Assembly: GCF_000514775.1 (NCBI RefSeq)
Contig: NZ_AZWO01000014.1
Span: forward strand, 62,001 to 126,000
Length of the DNA: 64,000 nucleotides
Origin: Salinispora pacifica CNR114
GTDB taxonomy: Bacteria > Actinomycetota > Actinomycetes > Mycobacteriales > Micromonosporaceae
Direction of reading: 5' to 3'
Below, piece by piece: positions 62,878 to 64,000 of the stretch (within the stretch, counting starts at the first letter, position 1; every line of letters begins with the position of its first letter). Made by a program: the position numbers and the translations under genes. The notes beneath the pieces are model-generated. The model made no database searches and had not been told where the DNA came from. It saw only the letters and a program-made list of their open reading frames with translations.

Positions 62878-64000
62878 GCCACGACGTAATGATCGACCTG
62901 CAGCAGGTCAACAAGTTCTACCGAGGGCAGAAAGCCCCGGTCGTCGAGAACATGTCAATGACGATCCAGCAGGGCGAGATCATTGTCTTGGTCGGCCCCT
63001 CCGGCTGCGGCAAGACCACAACCATGAAGATGATCAACCGGCTGATCGAGCCCAGCAGCGGCCGGATCCTCATCGACGGCACCGACGTGACCGCGTTGGA
63101 CGGCAACGACCTGCGCCGCCAGATCGGTTATGTCATCCAGCAGGTGGGGCTCTTCCCCCACATGAGCGTCGCCACCAATGTCGGGCTGGTGCCGAAGATG
63201 CTCGGCTGGGACGCCAAGCGGATCGAGGCCCGCGCCGACGAACTCCTCCACCTCGTCGGCCTTGAGCCGGCCATCTACCGCAACCGGCTGCCCCGCCAAC
63301 TCTCCGGTGGGCAGCAGCAGCGCGTCGGGGTGGCCCGGGCCCTCGCCGCGGATCCGCCGGTTATGCTGATGGATGAGCCCTTCGGCGCCACTGACCCGAT
63401 GACCCGGGACCGGCTGCAGAACGAGTTCCTCCGCCTGCAGGAACAGCTGCGCAAGACGATCGTCTTCGTCACGCACGACTTCGACGAGGCGATCAAGATG
63501 GGCACTCGGATCGCTGTCCTCGGCGAGAGGTCCAAGATTCGGCAGTTCGACACTCCGGAAAACCTGCTGGCCCAACCCGCCGACAGCACCGTGGCCCAGT
63601 TCATCGGCCGCGGCGCCCGACTCAAGCAGCTCGACCTACGTCGGGTTGACGCGATCACGTGGCAGGACGTCCCGCTGATCCAACTGGACAAGCCCGTCAA
63701 CGGCGCGAAGCGCCAGCTGGACCAGACCGAAGGCTCCTCGGCGTTGACCGTGGACGCGGACAATCGGCCGCTGCGCTGGGTCAACGCCGACGATCTGGCC
63801 GCTCGCCCGGACGCCCTTGACGAGGCCGGCCAGACGGTGACGACGGTCGAGCCACAGGCGACGCTCCGCGACGCCCTGGACGCCATGCTCGCCTCCCGCG
63901 ACGGCGCCGCGGTCGTGGTTGACGAGCACGGCCGCTACGCCGGCACGGTCACGCTCGACGGCCTGATGCAGGTGATCCACCACACGCCCGAACGAGGCGA
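62874..64000 (+). CDS. Osmoprotectant ABC transporter ATPase (OpuCA-type), cut by window end
   Basis: 375 codons present, frame open to base 63998. Walker A VGPSGCGKTT, Q loop VIQQVGLFPHMSVATNV, signature LSGGQQQRVGVARAL, Walker B VMLMDEPFGATDP, H loop VTHDFDEAIKMG. C-terminal CBS segment (ALTVDADNRPLRW, AVVVDEHGRYAGTVTLDGLM) as in OpuCA. Overlaps the permease by ATGA. Remaining subunits (second permease, binding protein) would follow outside the window. Confidence 0.9.
   Translation, partial: MSHDVMIDLQQVNKFYRGQKAPVVENMSMTIQQGEIIVLVGPSGCGKTTTMKMINRLIEPSSGRILIDGTDVTALDGNDLRRQIGYVIQQVGLFPHMSVATNVGLVPKMLGWDAKRIEARADELLHLVGLEPAIYRNRLPRQLSGGQQQRVGVARALAADPPVMLMDEPFGATDPMTRDRLQNEFLRLQEQLRKTIVFVTHDFDEAIKMGTRIAVLGERSKIRQFDTPENLLAQPADSTVAQFIGRGARLKQLDLRRVDAITWQDVPLIQLDKPVNGAKRQLDQTEGSSALTVDADNRPLRWVNADDLAARPDALDEAGQTVTTVEPQATLRDALDAMLASRDGAAVVVDEHGRYAGTVTLDGLMQVIHHTPERG

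Overview
The window is high-GC actinobacterial DNA. Gene content and protein style fit the Micromonosporaceae (Micromonospora/Salinispora-like): a topoisomerase IV pair, isoniazid-inducible (Ini)-like dynamin genes with a membrane-anchored Hsp70, many GTG starts and ATGA-coupled operons. A complete betaine synthesis and uptake set plus a second osmoprotectant importer suggests a saline or marine habitat. The genus is an inference; there is no rRNA or tRNA in the window.

Layout. 1-3.4 kb (minus): topoisomerase IV parC (cut by the window edge) and parE. 3.8-6.1 kb: a secreted SGNH hydrolase and an alpha/beta hydrolase. 6.3-9.98 kb: a broken secreted gene, an ArsR/CDF metal-efflux pair with an apparently leaderless promoter, and a divergent LysR/MFS pair. 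10.25-21.5 kb: the most unusual region, an array of polymorphic-toxin C-terminal cassettes. Six units start with nearly the same coding stretch, HTYYVLAGNTPVLVHN, the tail of a pretoxin HINT domain. Each runs into a different toxin domain and is followed by a different immunity gene. There is no secretion domain or full-length toxin in the window, and four of the six toxins are frameshifted while every immunity gene stays open. A seventh immunity gene and a small extra immunity-like gene have no toxin. Repeated modules (a 12-nt-period GTTGCCGTCA pair, an intrinsic terminator, a ~600-bp duplication) separate the cassettes. A three-gene XRE/NUDIX/Cys-rich island sits inside the array.

21.6-28.9 kb: a broken Phd antitoxin and an oligopeptide ABC operon (SBP-oppB-oppC-oppD-oppF, minus strand). 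An IS110-family element sits exactly in the ATGA overlap of oppD and oppF. 29.0-37.6 kb (minus): glucose-6-phosphate dehydrogenase, a small Rho-N-like protein, an NhaA antiporter fused to a DsbA-like domain, a GGDEF diguanylate cyclase, and a translationally coupled adenylate cyclase/CRP-family pair. 37.7-39.5 kb: a coupled operon of a secreted protein, a DUF6529-like membrane protein and a Tat-lipoprotein Rieske protein. 39.6-49.3 kb: an Ini-like envelope-stress cluster (two dynamin GTPases, two IniB-N-like proteins, a transmembrane Hsp70, a large LuxR regulator).

49.6-53.7 kb: a chitin/cellulose-type LPMO, a SulP transporter coupled to a MerR regulator, and a DUF574-type methyltransferase. 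53.9-61.4 kb (minus): betA, betB and proV/fused proW/proX for making and importing glycine betaine. 62.1-64 kb (plus): a second osmoprotectant importer (permease, then ATPase cut by the window end). All function calls come from motifs and remembered family features; no database search was run.
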